Source of the DNA: Scatomorpha sp964367935
GTDB lineage: Bacteria; Bacillota; Clostridia; Oscillospirales; Oscillospiraceae
DNA: 64,000 bases
NCBI GenBank assembly: GCA_964367935.1
Contig: CAYIYZ010000004.1
Span: 1-64,000 of the forward strand
Direction: 5' to 3'
Below are positions 36,816 to 45,358 of this stretch, piece by piece. The position numbers and the translations under genes were made by a program. Within the stretch, counting starts at the first letter, position 1; every line of letters starts with the position of its first letter. The notes beneath the pieces were generated by a model. That model did not search any database. It was given only the letters and a program-made list of their open reading frames with translations, and was not told the DNA's origin.

Positions 36816-37760
36816 CTACACCATTCCCGCCCTTTCATCTATCATACTGTCATGCATATCTGCCAGTATCTGAGCCGCATTGAAGCCCATCTTCTTCTGC
36901 CTGTTATTCATAGCCGCAAGCTCCAATATAACAGCTAAGTTACGACCTGCCATTACCGGTATGGTAAGCGAAGGTATCTTAACTCCCAATATATCCATAA
37001 ATTCCGTATCTATGCCCAGCCTATCATACACACTGTTCTTATCCCAATGCTCGAAATGTACACGTAAATCTATGCTCGTTTCGGGCTTAACAGCACCTAC
37101 GCCGTACAAATGTCGTACGTCCACAAGGCCTATGCCTCGGAGTTCCATATAGTGACGTATTAGCTCCGGCGCAGTTCCCGTAAGAGTATTGCGTCTCGCA
37201 CAACGTATCTCAACCGCATCGTCAGCTATGAGCCTATGGCCTCTCTTTATCAATTCCAAGGCTGTCTCACTCTTACCTATACCACTGTCACCCGTAATGA
37301 GAAGTCCCTCACCGTAGACCTCAACAAGCACTCCGTGTATAGTCTGTCGAGGTGCCATCTCATAACTCAAATAGCCTATCAGATTAGCAACCACGCTCGT
37401 TGTATCCTCAGATGTTATGAATAGATTCCTGTCATACATCTTCGCAAGCTTTACACATTCCGGGAAAGGCTGTACACCATGACAAAGCACCAAAGCGGCG
37501 ATCTCATAGCGCATCAGTTCCTCAAAAGCTTTGTAGCGCCCTTCTTCCGTCAGGCTCTCCAAATATGTGCTCTCAACCCGTCCTATGACCTGTATACGTT
37601 CGGGGTCAAAGTAGGTATAAAAACCACTAAGTTGTAGTGCCGGTCTGTTCAGCGCCGCCGTACGCACTCGCGCTTTGTCATAGTTATCGGATTTATGTAA
37701 TATCTCAAAACCCATCTCCTCAACAGCTTCGCTGAGCTTCGCAGAATACTTCTTACTCAT
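36816..37760 (-). CDS. hprK: HPr kinase/phosphorylase
   Basis: The protein has 314 residues from the ATG at 37760, preceded by GAAAGGAAG; the upstream in-frame start at 37778 is rejected. The P-loop GDSGIGKSE lies near 155-162, and the LRGIGLVDVRHLYG signature follows. It phosphorylates HPr at Ser46 to drive carbon catabolite repression with CcpA. It is the first gene of the minus-strand operon running to addA. Confidence 0.96.
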   Translation of the reverse strand: MSKKYSAKLSEAVEEMGFEILHKSDNYDKARVRTAALNRPALQLSGFYTYFDPERIQVIGRVESTYLESLTEEGRYKAFEELMRYEIAALVLCHGVQPFPECVKLAKMYDRNLFITSEDTTSVVANLIGYLSYEMAPRQTIHGVLVEVYGEGLLITGDSGIGKSETALELIKRGHRLIADDAVEIRCARRNTLTGTAPELIRHYMELRGIGLVDVRHLYGVGAVKPETSIDLRVHFEHWDKNSVYDRLGIDTEFMDILGVKIPSLTIPVMAGRNLAVILELAAMNNRQKKMGFNAAQILADMHDSMIDERAGMV

Positions 37761-37823
37761 ATATCGTCTTCCTTTCAATCTTTTGTACTATATAGACATA
37801 AGCGCTCAATTTATACTATTCCT

Positions 37824-37852
37824 ATTCTAACCATTTATTTACCTTTTGGCAA
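37824..37852 (-). promoter_or_regulatory. Promoter of the hprK-to-addA operon
   Basis: On the minus strand, TTGCCA (37847-37852) and TAGAAT (37824-37829) have a 17-bp spacer. A start 60-70 bp upstream of the hprK ATG follows. Confidence 0.6.
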
Positions 37853-37890
37853 TCGCTTTTTGCCATTTTACTTTCTTTTTGAAATAGTTC

Positions 37891-37919
37891 TTGCAATTTT
37901 GGCATGTCTCTGATATTAT
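37891..37919 (+). promoter_or_regulatory. Promoter of rpmB
   Basis: TTGCAA (37891-37896) and TATTAT (37914-37919) with a 17-bp spacer and an extended TGA. The leader is about 75 nt and includes a GCGGAGGTG ribosome site. The promoter is divergent from the hprK promoter. Confidence 0.7.
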
Positions 37920-37998
37920 ATTGTGGCTGTATGTAAGCTCACATGGTGTTTTTTGACACATTACGCACAGTATAGAAATTAAGCGGAGGTGCAACCCA

Positions 37999-38187
37999 AT
38001 GGCAAAGTGTGATTATTGCGGCAAGGGCGTGTCTTTTGGCATTCAAGTCAGCCACTCCCATAGGCGCTCAAACCGCACCTGGAAACCCAATGTTAAGCGC
38101 GTGAAGGCCGTAGTTAACGGCACCCCCAAACATGTTCATGTTTGTACACGCTGCTTGCGTAGCGGCAAAGTCAGCCGCGCTGTGTAA
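37999..38187 (+). CDS. rpmB: Ribosomal protein L28 (bL28), zinc-binding type
   Basis: The protein has 62 residues, the usual length. Two CxxC pairs (C4/C7 and C49/C52) mark the zinc-binding form; some bacteria replace this form with a Cys-less paralogue under zinc starvation. It is a component of the large subunit. It is monocistronic, with its own promoter and terminator, as is common in Clostridia. Confidence 0.97.
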   Translation: MAKCDYCGKGVSFGIQVSHSHRRSNRTWKPNVKRVKAVVNGTPKHVHVCTRCLRSGKVSRAV

Positions 38188-38204
38188 ATTTTATATTTAC
38201 CTGA

Positions 38205-38235
38205 AAAAGCCCCGACGCTTAGCGTCGGGGCTTTT
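38205..38235 (+). terminator. Terminator of rpmB
   Basis: A perfect 14-bp GC-rich stem (38205-38218 with 38222-38235) with a 3-nt loop ends in four T. The flanking A run makes it usable on the minus strand for the SnoaL gene too. Confidence 0.9.
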
Positions 38236-38268
38236 CATATTGTCGAATACAGATTTTCGCATATTAGG

Positions 38269-38772
38269 TTATAGGCGGTACTTTCCTTCCATCTTCGAAT
38301 AGCTCAGACGCAAGGCGCTTATACGCCACAGTCCGTCCTCACCCTTGACGAAATCATTTACATAAACTGCCCATGAGCGCACTCGCTCCTTGTCGCCATC
38401 CACATACACATGGTCGTCCTCATACCGAAAAATACCTCGTGCCTCAGTAGCACTTTTTAGCCACAGCATAGGCTGATGGCCCATATGACTTGTCACCATC
38501 GGAGCATTCACGCTCTTTGAGCGCTCTATCTGCTCATCCGCACTTACATTCTGCGGCCCAAAACAATGATATGAAAATTCATCCGAAAACAAGTCCTTCG
38601 CACGTTCCTCTACCTTCATGTCCATGCACCACCAATAATAGTGTTGGGCATCAAGTACGCCCATATAGTCACAAAGACTCTCAGGCGTAAGGCGCTGTGC
38701 ACGCGCCTTATCCATCGTTTCCAAAATCAAACTGCGAAGCTCCGCATCTTCTCTTATAAGCTTCACTGACAT
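38269..38772 (-). CDS. SnoaL-like (NTF2-fold) protein
   Basis: The protein has 167 residues from the ATG at 38772; alternative starts at 38778 and 38781 sit too close to the GAGGAG site. The pattern of one N-terminal helix pair, YHCFGPQN and strands ending SWAVYVNDF and LWRISALRLSY is that of SnoaL/NTF2-like domains, which bind small hydrophobic molecules or act as hydratases or cyclases. No substrate can be named. It follows the membrane protein gene at 38789-40579 by 16 bp, so it is probably co-transcribed. Confidence 0.75.
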   Translation of the reverse strand: MSVKLIREDAELRSLILETMDKARAQRLTPESLCDYMGVLDAQHYYWWCMDMKVEERAKDLFSDEFSYHCFGPQNVSADEQIERSKSVNAPMVTSHMGHQPMLWLKSATEARGIFRYEDDHVYVDGDKERVRSWAVYVNDFVKGEDGLWRISALRLSYSKMEGKYRL

Positions 38773-38788
38773 TTCCATCACTCCTCAA

Positions 38789-40579
38789 TTATCCCAATAT
38801 CTCAACTTCGCTCGCAGGGTGTATCGCACCTTCCTCCGTAGGAGTATAAGTGATCTTCACCTCATCACCCTCAGAGATTATTATAGAAGTCGGATATGTC
38901 GCCGCACTAATCTCATAGTAATCGTTACCGTACTCCAAGCGGAAATAATAGTGTGTGTTACCACCTACTACTGCACTAAGCTTCTCTACCACTACGCCCG
39001 ACACCGTATCCGTGCCCATAGGTTCCGGCTCCTGTGTAATGCCATCTAATATGCCGTTTTCCACAAGTAAGCGTTCATAGTTTGCCGCACACTCGTCTAC
39101 AGTCGTGCCCGTCGCTACTATCTGGTACTGCTGTACATTTACCATAGCATACATCTTAACAAGCTGTGACGCGTCCTTCAAGGACATGAAGTATGTCGGC
39201 TGGCCGCCTATATTGAGCAATAGGGGAGAAGTCGCCGTATAACTAAACTGCTGAACCGCACCCTCAGCGGAGCTTCTTGCAGAACTCTCCTCAGCACCGG
39301 CGGAGGGGTAGTACCTCGCCTCCTTCGTGCGCTGATTTACCAATATGAAGCCTATATTACCCTGATCCGAACCCACGGACGTTATACCCGTGTACAGCCA
39401 AACGTCATCGTCCTGAGCTATATAGTTAAAGTCGCTTGTCGTCTGTGTACAGCCACTCTGACCAAAGATAGAGTTTATGAATCCGCCCTGATACAGGCCG
39501 TGGAAGTTATATTGCTGTAGTATTAAGTCGGAGGTGAATACTCTGTCCACCCATGTGGGTATATCCGCTGTATCGTAGTACACAGATTCTCCCGTGACTG
39601 CGTCCACCAACACCGCTCCTGTTATATCTTCACCTGCAAACAGTCCTATACGCTTAGTTGCCACACTCGCCACCCAGTACGGATGACCTTCCTCGTCTAT
39701 TTCAAAGTTTACGTCATTGAACATCTTCGTCGGGTACTGTAAGCGTAAATGCCTGTCAATGTCACGGAAGAAATACTCGCTCGGAGAGTACTTTATCCCC
39801 TCCTCTATGCGCTGTACCGTAACCTCCTGAGTTACCATATCTATGATCATATACGCAGGTATGCCCTCAGAAGTATTATTCAGCCACTTAAAGAAGTCGC
39901 CGTACTCCAAATAGGTAACACGCACGGGGCCACCGGCATAGTTTATCTGATACGAATCAGGGTATACCTCAAACTGGCTGACGAGATCCGACAATTCGCC
40001 AAGCTTACGGTTTGCCAGCACATTGGCAGAACCCCTGTCAACACGAGGAATCTGATCAAAGCTTATCTCCGCCACCTCAGTTGTAAAGTCGCCGTCTTCA
40101 ACCTCAAGCAAGGAGGCGTACGAACTTGCCCTGAACACTTGCATACCGATTACAGAGCCAATAATCATAACTGCTATACACGCCACCACTAAATAAAACG
40201 GTAGCTTCGTACGTCGCCTAAGCTCCACTACATAGCTTCGAGGACTATCGCCCCTAAAGCCACCGAGCAAAAGCTCACACAAACTGAACACCACACATAT
40301 GAGTATGATGAATACATAAAATTCCATGGCCATGTAGTTGAGTGCCGGTAGCTCCAAGTAGAAATATACTAACGCAAATATCAGCGTGATAACTATACTT
40401 GAAATCATCCTGCCTCCCTTGGAACGCATCTTCTTGCGCCCCATCTTCGGAGGCTTACCGCCGCCTGCGTCACCTGTTGCCCCGCCGTCGCTCGGTGTCC
40501 CGCCGCTGTTCGGCTTATTCACCTGTCTATATTCACCGCTCTCGGGATCAACTTCAAATTCGCCTATATTATATGCCAT
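38789..40579 (-). CDS. Conserved Clostridial membrane protein with large outer PepSY-like region
   Basis: The protein has 596 residues from the ATG at 40579, with GGAGG 5 nt ahead. The N-terminal 55 residues are Gly/Pro/Lys-rich and cytoplasmic. Three membrane helices follow (about 59-80, 84-108 and 127-150). The remaining 445 residues should be outside and contain PepSY-like beta segments (VLVDAVTGESVYYD, PTWVDRVF). I recall similar proteins of this length in other Clostridia, but no function. It has a promoter of its own. Confidence 0.7.
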   Translation of the reverse strand: MAYNIGEFEVDPESGEYRQVNKPNSGGTPSDGGATGDAGGGKPPKMGRKKMRSKGGRMISSIVITLIFALVYFYLELPALNYMAMEFYVFIILICVVFSLCELLLGGFRGDSPRSYVVELRRRTKLPFYLVVACIAVMIIGSVIGMQVFRASSYASLLEVEDGDFTTEVAEISFDQIPRVDRGSANVLANRKLGELSDLVSQFEVYPDSYQINYAGGPVRVTYLEYGDFFKWLNNTSEGIPAYMIIDMVTQEVTVQRIEEGIKYSPSEYFFRDIDRHLRLQYPTKMFNDVNFEIDEEGHPYWVASVATKRIGLFAGEDITGAVLVDAVTGESVYYDTADIPTWVDRVFTSDLILQQYNFHGLYQGGFINSIFGQSGCTQTTSDFNYIAQDDDVWLYTGITSVGSDQGNIGFILVNQRTKEARYYPSAGAEESSARSSAEGAVQQFSYTATSPLLLNIGGQPTYFMSLKDASQLVKMYAMVNVQQYQIVATGTTVDECAANYERLLVENGILDGITQEPEPMGTDTVSGVVVEKLSAVVGGNTHYYFRLEYGNDYYEISAATYPTSIIISEGDEVKITYTPTEEGAIHPASEVEILG

Positions 40580-40638
40580 CTTGTCCTCCATCTTCTCTGC
40601 TTACTTCTGTACTTTTCACTATTACTTATATTTTGTAT

Positions 40639-40666
40639 ATTATACCATTTCCGCCACTTTTTACAA
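40639..40666 (-). promoter_or_regulatory. Promoter of the PepSY-like membrane protein gene
   Basis: TTGTAA (40661-40666) and a perfect TATAAT (40639-40644), minus strand, are separated by 16 bp with an extended TGG before the -10. Confidence 0.65.
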
Positions 40667-40714
40667 GCAAAAGTTTAGTTCGGCAAAAACAGCTTTTCCG
40701 CCGCTGAGTATAAG

Positions 40715-41896
40715 TCATTCCGTTTCTATTTTCGACTTACCCTTAGACTTTTCTTGCGCCCTGCGCATCGCTTCTCTGCCCTCAACAAACTCCACAGTTA
40801 GCTGATATCCTATAGCAAACACCGGTACCGATAGCAATGCACCAATTATTCCGGCTACATTACTACCTAGCAAAACAGCCGCAAACACAAGTCCACCCGG
40901 TAAGCCCACGCTCTTACCCACAACTCGGGGATATATGAAGGCACCTTCCAACTGCTGTAAAATAATCAGGAACAATAGGAACAAGAATGCCTGCAAAGGA
41001 CTGATAAACAATATCAGTATCGCACCAATAACACCACTTATTAGTGCTCCGACCACAGGTATAAGCGCAAACACCGACACGAGTACCGATATTACCTCCG
41101 CATAGGGGAAATTGAATATTCGCATCCCCAAATAGCACAGCGTTCCCAATATAAGCGCCTCTGTCACCTGTCCTGATACAAAGCTCGAAAATGTGTCGTT
41201 GCTGACACTCGCTACGTGAAATAAAGTCTTCGCATGGCGCTCCGGCAGTACGACCTCAATAAGCCTTGCCAAAAACGCTTTCACACGCTCCTTTGTCGCC
41301 AATATATAGATGCCCAAGGCTATACCGAACAGCATGGTGGTTGTCGTACTCACTATCGTGCCACCCACACTTGTAGCTGTGTCTATGAGTCCCGTCATGC
41401 CCGAGGAGAAGAAGCTTGTAACACTCGCTATAGCCGCCTCCCAATCTATCTGCAAATTCTGTAGCATCTCCGTAGATAAATTGAGGCTCACGAACACCTC
41501 TTCAAGCCACACTACCAGATCCTCCATAAGAGAAGGTACCGTCTCCGATAATTGTACGAACAAGTTTCCTATCTGAGGTAAGGCAACGATCAGTACAAGC
41601 GCGAGTACCGCCAATACGACCAGTATGGAACAGATGAGCGACAAGGGACGTACCAACTTCCTCCTACGCTCATTCGGCGAATTTTTCAACCCTGCAAATA
41701 CTCGACTCTCAAAGCCCCTCAAGGGTACGTTCAGTACCACTGCAACTCCGAAGCCCACAAGTATAGTTCCGAATACACTCAAAAAATAGTCAAAGGCGGT
41801 TAAAATAGCCCCAAAATTGTTGAACACATTAAAAAGCGCTACTGTGAATAGTATAATCAGTAAAATCGTCTTTACGTTTTTTCTGTTTAGTTCCAT
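40715..41896 (-). CDS. AI-2E-family transporter (PerM/YtvI-like membrane protein)
   Basis: The protein has 393 residues with about eight hydrophobic segments. The family pattern is clear: two N-terminal helices, a long soluble part, and a C-terminal set with GALISGVIGAILIL and FIYPRVVGKSVGLPGG. The family was named for autoinducer export, but many members export other solutes or are sodium/proton antiporters. The last 20 residues are basic (KSKGKSK). Divergent from psuK. Confidence 0.88.
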   Translation of the reverse strand: MELNRKNVKTILLIILFTVALFNVFNNFGAILTAFDYFLSVFGTILVGFGVAVVLNVPLRGFESRVFAGLKNSPNERRRKLVRPLSLICSILVVLAVLALVLIVALPQIGNLFVQLSETVPSLMEDLVVWLEEVFVSLNLSTEMLQNLQIDWEAAIASVTSFFSSGMTGLIDTATSVGGTIVSTTTTMLFGIALGIYILATKERVKAFLARLIEVVLPERHAKTLFHVASVSNDTFSSFVSGQVTEALILGTLCYLGMRIFNFPYAEVISVLVSVFALIPVVGALISGVIGAILILFISPLQAFLFLLFLIILQQLEGAFIYPRVVGKSVGLPGGLVFAAVLLGSNVAGIIGALLSVPVFAIGYQLTVEFVEGREAMRRAQEKSKGKSKIETE

Positions 41897-41916
41897 GCTA
41901 TACCTCGTTTCTGTAC

Positions 41917-41945
41917 TTGTTTAAATTTGTGGTAGGGTGTATAAT
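41917..41945 (+). promoter_or_regulatory. Promoter of psuK-psuG
   Basis: TTGTTT (41917-41922) and TATAAT (41940-41945) have a 17-bp spacer. Because transcription starts after 41950, translation cannot begin at the upstream in-frame codons. Confidence 0.7.
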
Positions 41946-41967
41946 GGTTTATGAAGGAGGTGCTGTT

Positions 41968-42927
41968 GTGTGTGCGGATAAAAAAACTTACGTAGTTGGT
42001 GTCGGCGCCGCCAATTCCGATCTACATTGTCGCAGTGACAAAAAACTTATCCTCCGTGACTCCAATCCCTCTCATATTTATGGGAGTACCGGTGGTGTCA
42101 CAAGGAATATTCTCGAGAACATGGCCTTACTCGGCACGAATGTACACATGCTCTCTGCCATAGGCTCAGATGCTGTCGGACAGTCTCTCATTTCACGAAC
42201 TGAAGATGCCGGGGTTGATATGTCATATGTTAGACGCATAGACGACACGCCCACCGGCTCTTATGTCGCTATACTGGATACTGATGGTGATATGGTAGTC
42301 GGCATGTCCGACCTTCGTATTTTAAAGTACATAGACTGTGCCTACATAAAAGAGCATACGGCTCTGCTTCAAGGCGCAAGTGCCATAGTCTGTGACAGTT
42401 GCATGCAACCCGAGAGCTTGCACACTCTTTTAGATGTGGCAGGTGATGTGCCAGTATTTTTAGATCCCGTGTCCACAGCGTATGCCGAGAGAGCTGAGCC
42501 TTTCGTTTCACGGCTTTATAGTGTTAAGCCTAACAGATTAGAGCTCTCAGCGCTTGCAAAAATGCCCACGGATACGGACGAAGAGATGACAAAAGCCGTG
42601 GATACACTTCTTGCACGTGGTACGAAACAGGTTGTTGTCAGCTTGGGCGCAAGGGGATGTTACATGGCCTGCGCTACCGGTGAACGAGGCTTCTATGCAC
42701 TGTCGCCCTCTGATGAGGTTCTCAACGCCACCGGTGCTGGCGACGCCTTCACTGCCGCTCTCGCTCATGCGAAAGTGTCAGGCTACGAAACACAACGTGC
42801 TATATTTTTTGCACTTGCAGCCGGAAAGCTCGCTCTATCCTGCGAGCAGACGATAAACCCACTCATGTCCGTGGACAGACTTGAAGAAATAATCAGGAAG
42901 GAAGAAAATCATGAATTCATATCTTGA
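41968..42927 (+). CDS. psuK: Pseudouridine kinase (PfkB-family carbohydrate kinase)
   Basis: About 319 residues. The GTG at 41968 is chosen because AAGGAGG lies 7 nt before it and the promoter -10 ends at 41945. PfkB-family motifs are a substrate loop GGVTRNILEN and the C-terminal catalytic NATGAGDAFTAAL. The enzyme makes pseudouridine 5'-phosphate, which the next gene splits. The 3' end overlaps psuG by 17 bp. The kinase family call is certain, and the substrate is inferred from the psuG neighbour. Confidence 0.9.
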   Translation: MCADKKTYVVGVGAANSDLHCRSDKKLILRDSNPSHIYGSTGGVTRNILENMALLGTNVHMLSAIGSDAVGQSLISRTEDAGVDMSYVRRIDDTPTGSYVAILDTDGDMVVGMSDLRILKYIDCAYIKEHTALLQGASAIVCDSCMQPESLHTLLDVAGDVPVFLDPVSTAYAERAEPFVSRLYSVKPNRLELSALAKMPTDTDEEMTKAVDTLLARGTKQVVVSLGARGCYMACATGERGFYALSPSDEVLNATGAGDAFTAALAHAKVSGYETQRAIFFALAAGKLALSCEQTINPLMSVDRLEEIIRKEENHEFIS

Positions 42928-43819
42928 CATAGCACCCGAGGTGCAAGACGCCATATCCGATAACTGGCCCGTAGTTGCTCTTGAGAGCACAATACTCAGC
43001 CACGGTATGCCCTATCCCGACAATTTAGCTTTCGCAAAAGAGGTGGAGGACGTAATACGCTCTGAAGGTGCCGTGCCTGCTACCATAGCCATAATAGACG
43101 GACGCTTAAAAGTCGGTCTTGGCGGCGATGCACTCAACATGCTCTGCCGTGGCGAGGGTGTCGGAAAAGTTAGCAGACGTGATCTGCCCGTTTACCTTGC
43201 TCTCGGTAAAAACGGTGCCACCACCGTATCCACCACCATGATAATATCTGCACTTGCCGGTATTCGTGTGTTCGCAACCGGCGGCATCGGAGGTGTACAC
43301 AGAGGTGCTGAAACTACTATGGATATCTCCGCTGATTTACACGAGCTCGCCGACACTCCCGTTGCAGTCGTATGCGCCGGTGCAAAGCAGATACTGGATA
43401 TAGGCCTAACCTTGGAGTACCTAGAATCGCTCGGTGTGCCCGTCATCGGGCTTGATACCAACGATTTCCCCGCCTTCTACTGCCGTAAGAGCGGCTACAA
43501 AACAGATTGTAGCGCACAAATATCGGAAATAGGCGAAATGCTACGTGTGCAGGACTCTCTCGGCGTCTACGGCGGTACACTGATTGCTAACCCCATCCCC
43601 GAGGAGTATGCAATGGATTTTGATTATATGGAATCCATCATCCAAAAAGCACTCGCAGAGGCAGACTCGCTCGGCATACGCGGTAAGGATAGTACGCCCT
43701 TCCTGCTCGGCAAAGTAAAGGAACTCACAGACGGAAACTCTCTCAAGAGTAATATAGCACTTGCACTCAATAACGCTCGTGCCGCCGCTAAAATTGCCGT
43801 TGCTTACCACGCTAAGTAG
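42911..43819 (+). CDS. psuG: Pseudouridine-5'-phosphate glycosidase
   Basis: The protein has 302 residues. Motifs of the family are LESTILSHGMPYP, TVSTTMIIS, FATGGIGGVHRGAE and CAGAKQILD (catalytic Lys). It cleaves the C-C bond of pseudouridine 5'-phosphate to uracil and ribose 5-phosphate, allowing recycling of modified RNA. It overlaps psuK and is followed by a strong terminator. Confidence 0.96.
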   Translation: MNSYLDIAPEVQDAISDNWPVVALESTILSHGMPYPDNLAFAKEVEDVIRSEGAVPATIAIIDGRLKVGLGGDALNMLCRGEGVGKVSRRDLPVYLALGKNGATTVSTTMIISALAGIRVFATGGIGGVHRGAETTMDISADLHELADTPVAVVCAGAKQILDIGLTLEYLESLGVPVIGLDTNDFPAFYCRKSGYKTDCSAQISEIGEMLRVQDSLGVYGGTLIANPIPEEYAMDFDYMESIIQKALAEADSLGIRGKDSTPFLLGKVKELTDGNSLKSNIALALNNARAAAKIAVAYHAK

Positions 43820-43854
43820 TTTATATTTTTAGTTGGCTTCGCCATTTATATTAA

Positions 43855-43898
43855 AGACTGTCAAATCACAAAACCTTTTGATTTGACAGTCTTTTTTT
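43855..43898 (+). terminator. Terminator of psuK-psuG
   Basis: A perfect 14-bp stem (43855-43868 with 43879-43892) is followed by six or more T. It lies between converging genes. Confidence 0.9.
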
Positions 43899-43906
43899 GC
43901 ATTCTC

Positions 43907-44449
43907 TTAAGATACGGGCGGCTTCTCGTCCTCTATGACAGGCTCTATTACATCCACCGTCTCCGTAGCGTTCAAGGGGCAATCACAGTCCTCGCAATTG
44001 CACTCTGTAATCGCAGGTTCGGCTTCGCTCGTTGTGCAGCCGCAATCGCAATCGCTCTCGCTCTCGGGCTCGCAGCTTTCCACTACGCACTCAAAGTCTG
44101 CTTCCTCTTTCTTCTTTAGGTCTACAAGCTCCGCCTGTATCGCTACTATTCGCTCCTGTGAGAAATCTACCTGCTTAAACAGCTGTGCAAAAAAATCACC
44201 CGGCTCGTCCCTGTAAACTTCATAGTAGAGTTTACCGATCTCAGCATATATCTTCTCTGCATTTTCACGCTCGGCGCTAAGCTCCATGTTCAGTTTTGCT
44301 ATTCTGCTGAGCTTCTTTGCCGTGTCGCCGGCTACGTTAGCAACGTCCCTCGCTCTATCGCCGGCCGCCGTCGCTAAATCCTTAGCCACATCCGCTACCT
44401 CTCCTGCCGTGTTCATCAACGCTTCTTTTAAATCCTTCATGTTAGCCAT
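43907..44449 (-). CDS. Coiled-coil protein with a cysteine-rich acidic tail
   Basis: The protein has 180 residues. Residues 1-110 form an Ala/Lys/Glu-rich helical coiled coil without a membrane segment. Residues about 118-160 hold around nine cysteines in a Glu/Asp/Ser-rich stretch (CDCGC and CNCEDCDC), and the tail ends Pro-rich and acidic. The Cys clusters suggest metal binding. I recall short relatives with one C-terminal zinc ribbon in other Clostridia, but no function. AGGAGG and a promoter (TTTACA-17-TAAAAT) lie upstream. Confidence 0.8.
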   Translation of the reverse strand: MANMKDLKEALMNTAGEVADVAKDLATAAGDRARDVANVAGDTAKKLSRIAKLNMELSAERENAEKIYAEIGKLYYEVYRDEPGDFFAQLFKQVDFSQERIVAIQAELVDLKKKEEADFECVVESCEPESESDCDCGCTTSEAEPAITECNCEDCDCPLNATETVDVIEPVIEDEKPPVS

Positions 44450-44484
44450 ATGTCAATCCTCCTATTAATTCATTTACCCTAACT

Positions 44485-44513
44485 ATTTTACCATACAACA
44501 CTATTTTTGTAAA
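44485..44513 (-). promoter_or_regulatory. Promoter of the Cys-rich coiled-coil gene
   Basis: TTTACA (44508-44513) and TAAAAT (44485-44490), minus strand, with a 17-bp spacer and a TGG extension. Confidence 0.6.
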
Positions 44514-44523
44514 CTCAACATTT

Positions 44524-45357
44524 CTACGTACCTTCGACAAATAAAGACTCTTTCTTACGCCTTACTATGAGTACGCAAAGTGCGATGAGTGCGGAAACAG
44601 CCGCCAAAGCCTGAGACACACGTATAGAGCTGTCCCATAAATACAAACTGTCCGTGCGCAAGCCCTCTATCACCGCACGGCCTATGCCGTACCACAGCAC
44701 ATAAAGCGTCATCATCTGACCATCCCACTTCCGCTTACCCATTTTTGCCCATATGCTGATAAGTATAAGTCCCAACAAATTCCACAGACTCTCATAGAGA
44801 AAAGTTGGATGTACATAGTAAGTCTCTCCGCCCGGTACAGTTAAGCCCATACGGCAGAATATGTCCGTCTCACCACCGAATGCTTCCCTATTGATAAAGT
44901 TCGCCCAACGACCTATTATCTGTCCTATCATAAGTCCACGACTCACAAGATCCAAGGGCACACCCACAGGTATCTTCTTAATTTTACTCCATATTATTAT
45001 GACCAGTGCACCTGCAAGCACTCCGCCATATATCGCCATGCCACCTTCCCAAACCTTGAAGATGCCCATTAGGTCGTCTGCATAACGATCCCACTCAAAT
45101 GCTACAAAGTACAGTCTCGCACCTATTATGCTAAACGGCATTATCCATATGGCTAAATCGAACATGTCATCTGATGTCATGCCGAACTTCGATGCACGCC
45201 ATGAGCAAAATAGTATCGCAAGTATTGCGCCCATTGCAATTATCGCACCGTACCAATAGAGCGTTATCCCAAAGACCGTGAAGCTCGCCGAGGGATTTAT
45301 TGTAAAATCCCCCAGCATAGGAAAGCTTATCACCGCATCTCTCAACATCGTCGGCAT
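44524..45357 (-). CDS. lgt: Prolipoprotein diacylglyceryl transferase
   Basis: The protein has 277 residues and about seven membrane helices. It transfers diacylglycerol from phosphatidylglycerol to the lipobox Cys of exported lipoproteins. The family signature GRWANFINREAFGG lies near 150, and FLYESLWN follows. The start is 1 bp after the M16 stop. It is followed by a separate promoter for the Cys-rich gene. Confidence 0.95.
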   Translation of the reverse strand: MPTMLRDAVISFPMLGDFTINPSASFTVFGITLYWYGAIIAMGAILAILFCSWRASKFGMTSDDMFDLAIWIMPFSIIGARLYFVAFEWDRYADDLMGIFKVWEGGMAIYGGVLAGALVIIIWSKIKKIPVGVPLDLVSRGLMIGQIIGRWANFINREAFGGETDIFCRMGLTVPGGETYYVHPTFLYESLWNLLGLILISIWAKMGKRKWDGQMMTLYVLWYGIGRAVIEGLRTDSLYLWDSSIRVSQALAAVSALIALCVLIVRRKKESLFVEGT

Positions 45358-45358
45358 A

